Shown piece by piece: positions 18,156 to 26,896 of a DNA stretch of 64,000 bases. This DNA is from Streptomyces endocoffeicus (GTDB lineage Bacteria; Actinomycetota; Actinomycetes; Streptomycetales; Streptomycetaceae). The stretch covers positions 1 to 64,000 of the forward strand of contig NZ_JAERRG010000036.1 of the NCBI RefSeq assembly GCF_016741935.1, read 5' to 3'. The position numbers and the translations under genes are program-made. The notes beneath the pieces are model-generated. The model was given only the letters and a program-made list of their open reading frames with translations, had not been told where the DNA came from and did not search any database. Position 1 is the stretch's first letter. Every line of letters begins with the position of its first letter.

Positions 18156-18815
18156 ATGCGGATCGTGATAGCCGAGGACGATCCCCTGCTGCGTGAGGGG
18201 CTCGCCCTGCTGCTGCGCGCCGAGGGGCTCGACGTGGTGGCCACCGCGGGCACCCCCGACGAGGCACTGGTCGCCATCGATGTGCACAAGCCGGACGTCG
18301 CCATCCTCGACGTACGGATGCCGCCGACCCACACCGACGAGGGGATCGTCGCCGCGGTCGAGGCCCGGCGCCGACGGCCCGACCTTGCTGTGCTCGTGCT
18401 GTCCGCCTACGTCGAGCAGAGTTTCGCCACCGAGTTGCTCGGCGGCGGGGTGAACGGCCTCGGCTATCTGCTCAAGGAACGGGTCGGCCGGGTCGAGGAA
18501 TTCCTGCACGCGCTACGGCGCGTGGCCGCTGGCGGCACCGCCATCGACTCGGAGGTCGTCGCCCAGCTCTTCACCCGCTCCCGCCAGGACACCCGCCTGG
18601 AACGGCTCAGCCCCCGCGAACGGGACGTACTCGCCCTGATGGCCGAGGGGTTGGGTAACTCTGCCATCGCCGAGAAACTCGTCGTCACCGACGGCGCCGT
18701 CCACAAGCACATCCGCAACATCTTCGCGAAGCTCGATCTGTCTCCCACGGACCAGGTGGACCGCCGGGTCGCGGCCGTCCTGCGATATCTGGAGGATCTA
18801 CGGCGGCTGGCTTGA
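18156..18815 (+). CDS. Response regulator, NarL/LuxR type
   Basis: A 219-residue regulator. The receiver domain (1-120) has the acidic pair at Glu7/Asp8-Asp9, the phosphoacceptor Asp52 in VAILDVRMPP, and a conserved Lys in YLLKERVG. The LuxR-type HTH (about 150-212) shows LSPRERDVLALMAEGLGNSA followed by VTDGAVHKHIRNIFAKL. It pairs with the kinase just upstream. I chose the ATG at 18156 because the receiver begins directly there. Confidence 0.92.
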   Translation: MRIVIAEDDPLLREGLALLLRAEGLDVVATAGTPDEALVAIDVHKPDVAILDVRMPPTHTDEGIVAAVEARRRRPDLAVLVLSAYVEQSFATELLGGGVNGLGYLLKERVGRVEEFLHALRRVAAGGTAIDSEVVAQLFTRSRQDTRLERLSPRERDVLALMAEGLGNSAIAEKLVVTDGAVHKHIRNIFAKLDLSPTDQVDRRVAAVLRYLEDLRRLA

Positions 18816-18934
18816 GGTGGTGTTGGTACAGCCAAGAGCATCCTATGCCGCATGACCTGCACGGATGACATTCTCGGCAAGGTCAATCTCCGTCGGCACC
18901 GCCCACGCCTACACGACAGCCGTCGTCGGCCTGC

Positions 18935-19206
18935 TTGCTGACCGCTCTACGCCAGGGCGTTCCCATCCTCGCCGACCGCGCCTACATGGGAGTTGGCCCG
19001 TGGGTGACGACACCCCTCAGACGCCCGCCGGGCCGTGACCTCACCCCGACCCAGCAAACCGTCAACCGAGCGCTGCCCACAGCACGGGCACCGGTCGAGC
19101 GCGGCGTCGCGCGGCTGAAGTCGTGGCGGATCTTCCGCAGGTCCCGGTGCAGTCCGAATCGAATGTCGTCAATCTCCGCGGCCGTGCTCACTCTGGAGCG
19201 GCAATG
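18935..19206 (+). pseudogene. IS5-family transposase C-terminal half
   Basis: The frame carries RQGVPILADRAYMGVGPWV, the catalytic ADRAY block, then APVERGVARLKSWRIFRRSR with the E of the DDE triad. It ends in a C-terminus like other IS5 transposases (AAVLTLERQ). The N-terminal half and first catalytic Asp are missing, and the 3' end runs into a 20-base tandem repeat. Confidence 0.72.
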
Positions 19207-19244
19207 CTCACTCTGGAGCGGCAATGCTCACTCTGGAGCGGCAA
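19185..19244 (+). repeat. Three exact copies of a 20-bp tandem repeat
   Basis: The unit TGCTCACTCTGGAGCGGCAA occurs three times without change, overlapping the last codons of the IS5 remnant, followed by a partial fourth unit. Exact copies point to recent slippage or a technical expansion. Confidence 0.85.
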
Positions 19245-19264
19245 TGCTGAAAGAGCTCATTGAC

Positions 19265-19507
19265 TCAGCCGCCGCTCTTGCGCCGGAACGACCGCTGGCT
19301 CGCAGCCGGGCCGTTCGCCCTACGGACCTTCGACGCCTCGACGTTCGCAGCGAGGTCAGCGGCGTCCGCCTGAGCACTGCGCTTGCGCGCCAGGGCCTCC
19401 CGGAACTTGCGTTTCAGGTCGTAGTGGCCGTCGCTGTCGGGCACCAGAGCGGACGTCTCGGGGTCAGTCGGCTCCGAACCTTCTTCGGATACGGACTCTG
19501 CGGTCAT
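19265..19507 (-). CDS. DUF5302 domain protein
   Basis: Eighty residues: an acidic N-terminal part (MTAESVSEEGSEP), then the family core DLKRKFREALARKR, and a basic C-terminus with the GPAASQRSFRRKSGG motif. This layout is characteristic of DUF5302, a small actinobacterial family of unknown function; the charged, disordered-looking ends suggest a nucleic-acid or protein-binding role, but that is a guess. The start at 19507 is fixed by an AGGAGG ribosome site six bases upstream. It is convergent with nothing and lies downstream of the helicase on the same strand. Confidence 0.8.
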   Translation of the reverse strand: MTAESVSEEGSEPTDPETSALVPDSDGHYDLKRKFREALARKRSAQADAADLAANVEASKVRRANGPAASQRSFRRKSGG

Positions 19508-19665
19508 GGCGACCTCCTGGGTTCGGGCAGTGGGAAGCACAGCTTGTCATGCCGAGCACACCACGAGGGCGTTCATCTCGTAGGTGTATGCACCGGAGGG
19601 TTTCGGGCCGGGCTGGGGGTTCTCCGTTCCGGGGCGGAGGTTTTCGACTATCAGGGCGACGGCTC

Positions 19666-21081
19666 TCAGCCGCCGCGACGCACCCTGGCCGCCTTGCGGG
19701 CTTCGGCGAGCTTGCGGGCCTCGCCGGCCTTTCGGGACTTGCCGCCGGCGCCGCGGGAGGTGTTCTTGCTGGTGCCCAGGCCGCGGAAGGGAGCGTTGGT
19801 GTTCTTGGGCCGGGGCGCGGCCGGCCCGCCATCGAGCGGGGTGCCGGAGGGGGCCTTGGCCCCGGTGATCCGGCTCAGCTCCGCCTCGCCCGAGCGTACC
19901 TTGGTGATGGTCGGCTCGATGCCGGCCTCTGCCATCAGTCGGCTCATCTCGCGGCGCTGGCCCGCCAGCACCAACGTGACGACGCTGCCGGACTCACCGG
20001 CCCGGGCGGTACGGCCCGCGCGGTGCACATAGTCCTTGGGGTCGGTGGGCGGGTCGACGTTGACCACCAGATCGAGGTCGTCGACGTGCAGGCCACGGGC
20101 CGCGACATTGGTCGCCACCAGGACGGTGATCCGGCCGTTCTTGAACTGCGCCAGGGCCCGTGTGCGCTGCGGCTGGGACTTGCCGCTGTGCAGGGCCGCG
20201 GCGTGCACTCCGCTGGCTCGCAGATGCCGGGTGAGCTGGTCGACCGCGTGCTTGGTGTCCAGGAACAGCAGTACGCGGCCGTCGCGGGCGGCGATCTCCG
20301 TGGTGACGGCGTACCGGTCGGGGCCGTGGACGACCAGAACATGGTGGTCCATCGTCGTGACCGCGCCCGCGGACGTGTCGACCGAGTGGACGACGGGATC
20401 GTGGAGGTAGCGGCGGACCAGGTGGTCGACGTCGCGGCCCAGAGTGGCCGAGAACAGCAACCGCTGACCGTCGGGGTATACCTGGTCGAGCACCTCGGTC
20501 ACCTGCGGCAGGAAGCCCATGTCGCACATCTGGTCGGCCTCGTCGAGGACAGTGATCCCTACCCGTCCCAGGCGGCAGGCCCTGCGCTCGATGAGGTCGT
20601 GCAGACGGCCGGGGGTGGCGACGACCACCTCGGCTCCATCGCGCAGCGCAGCGGCCTGCCGGCCGATCGACATGCCGCCGACGACCGTGGCCATCCGCAG
20701 CCGCAGTGCCTCTGCGTACGGCGCAAGCGCCTCGGTGACCTGTTGGGCCAGCTCCCGGGTAGGCACCAGGATCAGAGCCAGGGGCTGCTTCGGTTCCGCG
20801 CGCCGCCCAGCCATCCGTACGAGCAGCGGTAGGCCGAAAGCGAGCGTCTTGCCCGATCCGGTGCGCCCGCGCCCCAGGACATCGCGTCCCGCGAGGGCGT
20901 TGGGCAGCGTGGCTGCTTGGATCGGGAAGGGCTCGCGCACACCGAGTTCGCTGAGCGTTCGCAGCACCTCGGCTGGTAGTTCCAGGCCGGCGAAGGAAGC
21001 GACCGGAGGCACCGTTGGCGCAGTGGCCATGAGCGGGGCGGGATCGCTGCGCGAGGTGCCGGGGAGGTCAGGGTGATTCAT
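19666..21081 (-). CDS. DEAD-box RNA helicase
   Basis: A 471-residue RNA helicase. The Q motif lies at about 30-56. Walker A is GRTGSGKT (72-79), PTRELAQQ marks motif Ia, the DEAD motif is at 180-183, motif III is FSATL, and motif VI is HRAGRTARAG. The C-terminal 70 residues are basic and low-complexity (Lys/Arg/Ala/Gly), a typical RNA-binding tail. Such proteins unwind structured RNA and are often cold- or stress-induced in actinomycetes. The ATG at 21081 has GGAAGG upstream; the frame extends to 21486 but that part is not family-like. A long leader region lies upstream. Confidence 0.93.
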   Translation of the reverse strand: MNHPDLPGTSRSDPAPLMATAPTVPPVASFAGLELPAEVLRTLSELGVREPFPIQAATLPNALAGRDVLGRGRTGSGKTLAFGLPLLVRMAGRRAEPKQPLALILVPTRELAQQVTEALAPYAEALRLRMATVVGGMSIGRQAAALRDGAEVVVATPGRLHDLIERRACRLGRVGITVLDEADQMCDMGFLPQVTEVLDQVYPDGQRLLFSATLGRDVDHLVRRYLHDPVVHSVDTSAGAVTTMDHHVLVVHGPDRYAVTTEIAARDGRVLLFLDTKHAVDQLTRHLRASGVHAAALHSGKSQPQRTRALAQFKNGRITVLVATNVAARGLHVDDLDLVVNVDPPTDPKDYVHRAGRTARAGESGSVVTLVLAGQRREMSRLMAEAGIEPTITKVRSGEAELSRITGAKAPSGTPLDGGPAAPRPKNTNAPFRGLGTSKNTSRGAGGKSRKAGEARKLAEARKAARVRRGG

Positions 21082-21495
21082 GAAGAGCCTTCCGCATGCG
21101 AACGTACCGAGGAAGGCCCGGTAGGAATGAGCAGTCGACGAACAAAAGGAACCGGACAGGCAAGATCGCCAACCGTCACGGGCGCGCAAAAGCATAAGGT
21201 TAACACGAAGTGACAGCCCCGCGTCCCGAGATCGCGTCCCGGCGGTCCCGGCCTCAGTCGGCCGTCTGCCCGCTGCTTCCCCCGCTTCGCCCACGCCGAA
21301 GCCTCTGGACGGCTGCGACGGCACAGGTGCGACCCTGCGGCCACCATGCCTGTGCGCATAAAGGCCCGCACGCCGCACCCGACGACACCGGAAGTGTCCC
21401 CGGTGCGCGATCCACGCGGGGTGACACGGATTCCGGCACCCACAGGCGCATTGCGAACGCGCAATGGTCTGACGCGTCAAACGCAACGCGACGCG
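21082..21495. other. Leader/intergenic region of the helicase with a solo IS end
   Basis: No gene seen. The first ~120 bases upstream of the helicase are less GC-rich than their surroundings and could form a regulated leader. A copy of the 27-base IS end lies at 21419-21445, listed separately. Confidence 0.5.
21419..21445 (-). repeat. IS terminal sequence, copy 2
   Basis: On the minus strand it reads CTGTGGGTGCCGGAATCC then GTGTCACCC, close to the copies at 7015-7041 and 34544-34570. No transposase fragment lies beside it, so it is a solo end. Confidence 0.5.
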
Positions 21496-22194
21496 TCAGG
21501 CCGGGGAGTCCTCCTCCATGGGCGGCATGAAGGCGCGCAGCCATCGCTCCGTCTGGGCGACATGGGCCTCGGCCGCTCCGGCGGCGGCGCGCGGATCGCG
21601 GTCGGCGATCGCGGTGGCCATCAGGCGGTGATCCTCGTCGCTCTTGCGCCGCATCTGCTCGCCCTCGGGGAGGGTGAAGATCTGGTACTTGCGGGAGCGG
21701 GCGCGGAAGACCGAGAGCAGGGAGCCGAGGGCGGGGTTTCCGGCCGCGGTGGCGATCTCGGCATGGAAGCGGTGGTCGAGGTCCGATGACTCGGTGGGGT
21801 CGTCGGTGGCGTCCATGGCCTCGATGAGCGCGAAGAGTTCCCGCACCGTCTCCGGGGTGCTGCGGGCCGCAGCCTGCGCCGCGACGTGGGACTCCAGGAC
21901 ACGCCGGATCTCGTACACCTCCAGCAGACCGGAGAGCGGCAGCAGTTCCAGGGTGAGCGACAGGCTACCTATGATGTCCTCCGGCCTGAGCTGGGAGACA
22001 TAAGTACCGGAGCCGTGCCGCGGCTCGATCACCCCCAGGGCCGCGAGCATCCGTACGGCCTCGCGCAACGACCCCCGGGACACGCCGAGTTCCTCGCACA
22101 GCTCGCCCTCGGGCGGAATGCGCCCTCCGGCGCTGAGGCGCCCGGTGGCGATCATGTGGCGTAGGCCGTGGAACGCCTTGTCGACTGCGGACAT
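21496..22194 (-). CDS. FadR-type GntR-family regulator
   Basis: A 232-residue repressor. The N-terminal winged helix has GRIPPEGELCEELGVSRGSL followed by REAVRMLAALGVIEPRHGSG. The C-terminal FCD ligand-binding domain has DLDHRFHAEIATAAGNP with metal- or ligand-binding Asp/His, and a late His in AAEAHV. It is divergent from the sugar operon at 22.4 kb and inverted repeats lie between them. The likely role is repression of that operon until a sugar-derived ligand binds. Confidence 0.9.
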   Translation of the reverse strand: MSAVDKAFHGLRHMIATGRLSAGGRIPPEGELCEELGVSRGSLREAVRMLAALGVIEPRHGSGTYVSQLRPEDIIGSLSLTLELLPLSGLLEVYEIRRVLESHVAAQAAARSTPETVRELFALIEAMDATDDPTESSDLDHRFHAEIATAAGNPALGSLLSVFRARSRKYQIFTLPEGEQMRRKSDEDHRLMATAIADRDPRAAAGAAEAHVAQTERWLRAFMPPMEEDSPA

Positions 22195-22252
22195 CCGATT
22201 CCTCCCGAACGGGCGGGGCGCGGTCCCGCGCCCTTCGTCGCACTGTACCGAT

Positions 22253-22295
22253 TCATCAGATATGTCAGAGGTATCGATCGGAAGTCATCTGATGA
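22253..22295. promoter_or_regulatory. Candidate operator of the FadR-type regulator
   Basis: TCATCAGAT (22253-22261) and ATCTGATGA (22287-22295) are exact inverted copies 25 bases apart. The second is also part of the palindrome TCATC-T-GATGA (22285-22295). They lie between the divergent regulator and the sugar operon. Confidence 0.5.
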
Positions 22296-22434
22296 TCCAC
22301 GCTGCTACACCCCTTGATTGCGTGGAATTCGTCATGCAGGATGCCGAGTCATCATACGTGTTCTGGTGGCGATCAGATCTCTCTCGTTTCTGACGTCCCT
22401 CGGAACACCCGGACCCCGGCAGATCGGGACTCAT

Positions 22435-23679
22435 GTGAGCGAGACCGATGTCATCACGGCGCCACGCCCCCTGTTGCTGGCCGACGGCCGTCCCGCCGAC
22501 CGGGCGTGGACGCTGGACCCCGCCCTGAGACACCTGAATCACGGTTCCTTCGGCGCGGTTCCCCTGGTGGCACAGGAGCGGCAGAAGCAGCTGCGGGTGG
22601 AGATGGAGCGCTCCCCGGTGGTGTGGTTCCCGGCGCTGCCTCAGCGGATCGCCGACACCAGGGTCGAGATCGCCGACTTCTTGGCGGTGGCCGCCGACGA
22701 CCTGGCCCTGGTGCCGAACGCGAGCGCGGGCATCAGCACCGTGTACGCCGCCCTCGACCGCCGTCGCGGCGGGGAGATCGTCGTCACCGACCACGGTTAC
22801 GGCGCCGTGACCATGGGCGCCGAGCGGCTGGCGCGCGACCGCTGGGATGGCGGGGTCCGCACCGCGCGGGTACCCCTCGACGCAGATGAGGAGCAAGCGT
22901 GCGAGGCCGTGTTCGCCGAACTGTCCGAGGCGACGGACCTCATCGTGGTGGACCAGATCACCTCGGCGACCGCCCGCCGGCTGCCGGTGGAGCGGATCGG
23001 CGCGGAGGCTCGGCGGCGCGGGATCCCGCTGCTCGTGGACGGTGCGCACGCACCTGGTCTGCTCCCCGCCCCGCTCTCGGGGCTGACCTGTGATTTCTGG
23101 GTCGGAAACCTGCACAAGTGGGGATGCGCGCCCCGGGGCACCGCAGCGCTCGTCGCCCGTGGTCCGCTGCGTGAGCGGCTCTACCCACCGATCGACTCAT
23201 GGGGTGCCAAGGACCCGTACCCCGACCGCTTCGACCAGCAGGGCACGGTGGATGCCACCTGCTATCTGGCGGCACCGACGGCGCTCGGCTTCATCGAGCA
23301 CACCTGGGGCTGGAGGCACGCCCGCCGCTATATGGACCACCTGGCCGGTTACGCCGCGCAGGTCATCGGTGCCGCGTTCACCGGGCTGACCGGCGCCGAC
23401 AGCAGCGTCGACGTCGGCATGCCGGTCCCCGGGATGCGTCTGGTGCGGCTGCCCGAGGGGCTCGGCGCCACCCGCGTCGAGGCCGACGCGCTGCGCGACC
23501 GGGTCGCCGGGGAGCTGGGTGTCGAGGCGGCCTTCACCAGCTTCGGCGGCATCGGCTATCTGCGGGTGTCCGCCCACGTCTACAACACCGCCGCCGACTA
23601 CGAGTACTTCGCCGAGACCTGCGTCCCCGTCCTCGCTGAGTGGGCCCGCGCGGCTCGCGGGCGGCACGGCGCGCCATAG
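22435..23679 (+). CDS. PLP-dependent aminotransferase class V (isopenicillin-N-epimerase/cysteine-desulfurase-like)
   Basis: A 414-residue fold-type I PLP enzyme. HLNHGSFG near the N-terminus, NASAGIS (phosphate loop, about 95-101), the cofactor Asp202 in VDGAHAPG, and Lys228 in GNLHKWG (Schiff-base lysine) are all in place. The HGSFG and GNLHKW motifs resemble isopenicillin-N-epimerase-like proteins rather than classic desulfurases. It is the first gene of an operon with a sugar ABC importer and a GH36-like glycosidase, an unusual partnership that hints at an amino-sugar or amino-acid-bearing glycoside. I took the GTG at 22435; upstream codons have no family similarity. The reaction is unknown. 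Confidence 0.85.
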   Translation: MSETDVITAPRPLLLADGRPADRAWTLDPALRHLNHGSFGAVPLVAQERQKQLRVEMERSPVVWFPALPQRIADTRVEIADFLAVAADDLALVPNASAGISTVYAALDRRRGGEIVVTDHGYGAVTMGAERLARDRWDGGVRTARVPLDADEEQACEAVFAELSEATDLIVVDQITSATARRLPVERIGAEARRRGIPLLVDGAHAPGLLPAPLSGLTCDFWVGNLHKWGCAPRGTAALVARGPLRERLYPPIDSWGAKDPYPDRFDQQGTVDATCYLAAPTALGFIEHTWGWRHARRYMDHLAGYAAQVIGAAFTGLTGADSSVDVGMPVPGMRLVRLPEGLGATRVEADALRDRVAGELGVEAAFTSFGGIGYLRVSAHVYNTAADYEYFAETCVPVLAEWARAARGRHGAP

Positions 23680-23764
23680 CGGCGCGACACCGTACTCCCC
23701 TCCCCACCCCCGACTCCCCAAGCCGCTCCGAGCGCGGCCCGCACCCAAGAAAGAGGTCAGCACG

Positions 23765-25066
23765 ATGAGGAGAAGGACGGCAGCCCTCGCCCTCGGCACC
23801 GCCGCGGCGATGGTCCTGACCGGCTGTTCCGCCATGAGTCCGAACGCGAACGGCACGGTCACGCTCAACATGGTCGAGAGCCTGACCAACCCCTCCCGCA
23901 CCGATCTGCTCAAGGGGCTCATAGCCGACTTCGAGAAGCAGAACCCCAAGATCAAGGTCAACCTGATCTCGCCGCCCACCGAACAGGCCGATCAGAAGAT
24001 CCAGCAGATGCTCCAGTCCGGCAGCGGCGTGGACGCGCTCGAGGTACGGGACATCACGGTCGGCCCGTGGTCGAACAACGGCTGGCTGTACGACATGGAG
24101 AAGGACCTCAAGGGCTGGCAGGGCTGGAACGCCATGACGGAGAACGCCGTCAAGGCGTCCGAGGACGCCAAGGGCCGTACCTACTTCGTCCCCTACGGCT
24201 TCTACGGGCTGAGCCTCTTCTACCGCAAGGACCTGCTCAAGGACGCCGGGTTCAGCAAGCCCCCGGCCTCCTGGGACCAGCTGCTGAAGCAGGCGTCCGC
24301 CATCAACGACCCGGCGAAGCGCCGCTACGGCTACGCGTTCCGCGGCGGGGCCAACGCCAACAGCAACGCCACCGCCATCATCGAGGCGTACGTGGCCGAC
24401 AAGGTCGACCTCGCCAACGGCTACAAGCTGAAGAACGGGCGCACGATCTTCTCCGCGCCCGAGGCCCTGGACGCCCTCAAGACCTACCTCACACTCTTCA
24501 AGAAGGCATCGCCCAAGTCGTCCGTGTCCTGGGGCTATCCGGAGATGGTCGAGGCGTTCTCCAACGGCTCCACGGCCTTCCTGCTCCAGGATCCGGAAGT
24601 CATCGCCACGGTCTCCGAGTCCAAGTCGATCTCGAAGGAGCAATGGGACACCGCTCCGCTGGTGGCCGGACCCGGCGGGAAGACCGTCCAGCCGCTGGCC
24701 ACCGCCGGGTGGGGCATCGCGAAGGGCAGCAAGCACAAGGCCGAGACCGTCAAGCTGATCAAGTTCCTGTCCCAGGGCAAGGCGTCGACGGACTTCACCA
24801 AGAAGAACAGCCTGGTGCCGATCCTCAAGTCGGCGACCGAGGACCCGTTCTACAAGACCGGCCCGTGGTCGTCCTACGTCACCATGACCAAGCACCCCGA
24901 CACCTATCTCAACGTCAGCCAGCCGCGCGGCGTGACCTGGTGGCGCGAGTGGGAGCAGAAGTCCGACGCCGATGTGCAGAAGATGGTGATCGGCAAGATA
25001 TCGCCCAAGGAGCTGCTGACGGGCTGGGACGCGTACTGGACCAAGAAGTGGGAGCAGGAGAAGTAG
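23765..25066 (+). CDS. Sugar ABC transporter, substrate-binding lipoprotein
   Basis: A 433-residue family-1 extracellular solute-binding protein. The lipobox LTGC (Cys at about residue 20) follows a short basic, hydrophobic signal peptide, so the protein is anchored outside the membrane. The body has the usual MalE/UgpB-type features: an LLKGLIADFEKQNPKIKVN segment near the start, a TYFVPYGFYGLSLFYRKD hinge region, and WGIAKGSKHKAETVKL. It sits just before the two permease genes, with an AAGAGG ribosome site upstream. No ATPase gene is in the operon, as in many Streptomyces sugar importers that share MsiK. The substrate is probably an oligosaccharide cleaved by the glycosidase downstream. Confidence 0.93.
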   Translation: MRRRTAALALGTAAAMVLTGCSAMSPNANGTVTLNMVESLTNPSRTDLLKGLIADFEKQNPKIKVNLISPPTEQADQKIQQMLQSGSGVDALEVRDITVGPWSNNGWLYDMEKDLKGWQGWNAMTENAVKASEDAKGRTYFVPYGFYGLSLFYRKDLLKDAGFSKPPASWDQLLKQASAINDPAKRRYGYAFRGGANANSNATAIIEAYVADKVDLANGYKLKNGRTIFSAPEALDALKTYLTLFKKASPKSSVSWGYPEMVEAFSNGSTAFLLQDPEVIATVSESKSISKEQWDTAPLVAGPGGKTVQPLATAGWGIAKGSKHKAETVKLIKFLSQGKASTDFTKKNSLVPILKSATEDPFYKTGPWSSYVTMTKHPDTYLNVSQPRGVTWWREWEQKSDADVQKMVIGKISPKELLTGWDAYWTKKWEQEK

Positions 25067-25068
25067 GG

Positions 25069-26058
25069 ATGCCCGCCACGTCAGCGACGACGACCGGGCC
25101 GAAGACTTCGCGCCCCGTCCGGAAGCAAGCCGCCTCGCGGGCCCGGAACGGGCCGCGGGGCGGCCGGAAGCGGGAGTTCACGACCCGCCGGGGCCTGCTC
25201 ATCGCCGCCTTCATGGCACCTGCCGCGATCTTCGTGGCGGTGTTCACGTACTACCCCATGATCTCGGGCAGCCAGATGGCCTTCCGCCACTGGGATCTGA
25301 ACGATCTCACCGACACCTCCTGGGTGGGCCTGGACAACTTCCACCGTGTCTTCTCCGACCCCAACTGGGGCACCGTGCTGGGCAATACGGGCGTCTGGGT
25401 CATCGGATCGATCGTGCCCCAGCTCGTGATCGGTTTCGCGCTCGCCCTGTGGCTGCGCCGCCGGTTCCGCTTCCGCGGCGTCTACCAGGCGCTGATCTTC
25501 TTCCCCTGGGCGATCTCCGGGTTCCTCATCGGCATCCTGTTCCGCTGGATGTTCAACAGCGAGTTCGGCGTCGTGAACGATCTGCTCCAGAAGGCGGGGC
25601 TGATCGACGAGCCCGTGGCGTGGCTGGCCGATCCGCACAAGGCGATGATCGCCGTACTGATCGCCAACATCTGGTACGGCGTCACCTTCTTCACCATCAT
25701 GATCCTGGCCGCGCTCCAGTCGGTCCCCGACGAGCTGTACGAGGCCGCGGCGCTGGACGGGGCCGGGAAGGCACGCACGCTCTTCCAGATCACCATCCCC
25801 TATATCCGGGTCACGCTGGTGCTCACGGTGCTGCTGCGGGTCATCTGGATCTTCAACTTCCCCGATCTGATCTTCGGGATGACCGGTGGCGGGCCGAACA
25901 ACCAGACACACATCGTGACCACCTGGATGATCAAGATCACTCAGCAGGGCGACTACGGCAAGGCCTCGGCGCTCGGTCTCCTCGTGGTCGCGGGGCTGCT
26001 GCTTTTCACGGTGTTCTTCCTGCTGGCCACGCGTGAGAAGCGAGAGGTGAGGTCGTGA
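25069..26058 (+). CDS. Sugar ABC transporter permease, MalF type
   Basis: A 329-residue inner-membrane protein with a basic, disordered N-terminus (about 1-40) and six transmembrane segments. The EAA loop that contacts the ATPase is EAAALDGAGKARTLFQITIP. It begins two bases after the stop of the binding protein and overlaps the next permease. With it, it forms the channel of a carbohydrate importer of the CUT1 type. Confidence 0.93.
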   Translation: MPATSATTTGPKTSRPVRKQAASRARNGPRGGRKREFTTRRGLLIAAFMAPAAIFVAVFTYYPMISGSQMAFRHWDLNDLTDTSWVGLDNFHRVFSDPNWGTVLGNTGVWVIGSIVPQLVIGFALALWLRRRFRFRGVYQALIFFPWAISGFLIGILFRWMFNSEFGVVNDLLQKAGLIDEPVAWLADPHKAMIAVLIANIWYGVTFFTIMILAALQSVPDELYEAAALDGAGKARTLFQITIPYIRVTLVLTVLLRVIWIFNFPDLIFGMTGGGPNNQTHIVTTWMIKITQQGDYGKASALGLLVVAGLLLFTVFFLLATREKREVRS

Positions 26059-26891
26059 TCGGCAAAGAGACCGCGGCCGGCCGGGCCGTCCGGATCGTCT
26101 TCCTGGTGCTGTGGCTGGTCTTCACCGTGTTCCCGCTGTACTGGATCGCCATCACCTCGCTGAAGGCACCGGGCGACATCTTCTCCTTCCCCCTCGCCTA
26201 CTGGCCCGAGCACTTCTCGCTGGAGAACTACAGTGAGCTGTTCAACAAGGCCGACTTCGGGACCTATCTCACCAACAGCCTCATCGTCGCGACCGTCGCG
26301 GGCGCGGTCGCCACCGCCATCTCGATGCTGTCGGCGTATGTGCTGGCGCGCTTCGAGTTCCGCACCAAGTCCGCGTTGCTGACGGCCGCCCTGGTCACCC
26401 AGATGATCCCGGCCTTCATCGCGCTGGGCCCGCTGTATCTGCTGATGACCGACCTGAAACTGGTCGACAACCGGCTCGGGCTCATCCTCGTCTACATCGC
26501 CGTGTGCATCCCCTTCTGCACGGTGATGCTCCGCGGCTTCTTCGAGAACATCCCCGACGCACTGGAGGAGGCCGCGATGATCGACGGCCTCTCCCGGTTC
26601 GCGGCGCTGTTCCGGGTGCTGCTCCCGGTGATGCGTCCGGGGATCGTGGCGGCGTTCATCTTCAACTTCGTCAACTGCTGGAACGAGCTGTTCCTGTCGG
26701 TGACCCTGATGAACAGCGACGCCAACAAGACGACCCCCACGGCCCTCAACGGGTTCATCTCCAGCTTCAACATCGACTGGGGCTCGATGTCCGCGGCGGC
26801 CGTGTTCACGATCCTGCCAACCATGGTGCTCTTCGCCTTCGCGAGCCGCCACATCGTGCAGGGGCTCACCTCCGGCGCCGTGAAGGGGTGA
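26055..26891 (+). CDS. Sugar ABC transporter permease, MalG type
   Basis: A 278-residue inner-membrane protein with six transmembrane segments and the EAA loop EEAAMIDGLSRFAALFRVLL. The start is a GTG that overlaps the stop of the MalF-type gene as GTGA, giving translational coupling. It is the second half of the importer channel. Confidence 0.93.
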   Translation: MIGKETAAGRAVRIVFLVLWLVFTVFPLYWIAITSLKAPGDIFSFPLAYWPEHFSLENYSELFNKADFGTYLTNSLIVATVAGAVATAISMLSAYVLARFEFRTKSALLTAALVTQMIPAFIALGPLYLLMTDLKLVDNRLGLILVYIAVCIPFCTVMLRGFFENIPDALEEAAMIDGLSRFAALFRVLLPVMRPGIVAAFIFNFVNCWNELFLSVTLMNSDANKTTPTALNGFISSFNIDWGSMSAAAVFTILPTMVLFAFASRHIVQGLTSGAVKG

Positions 26892-26896
26892 GGCCG

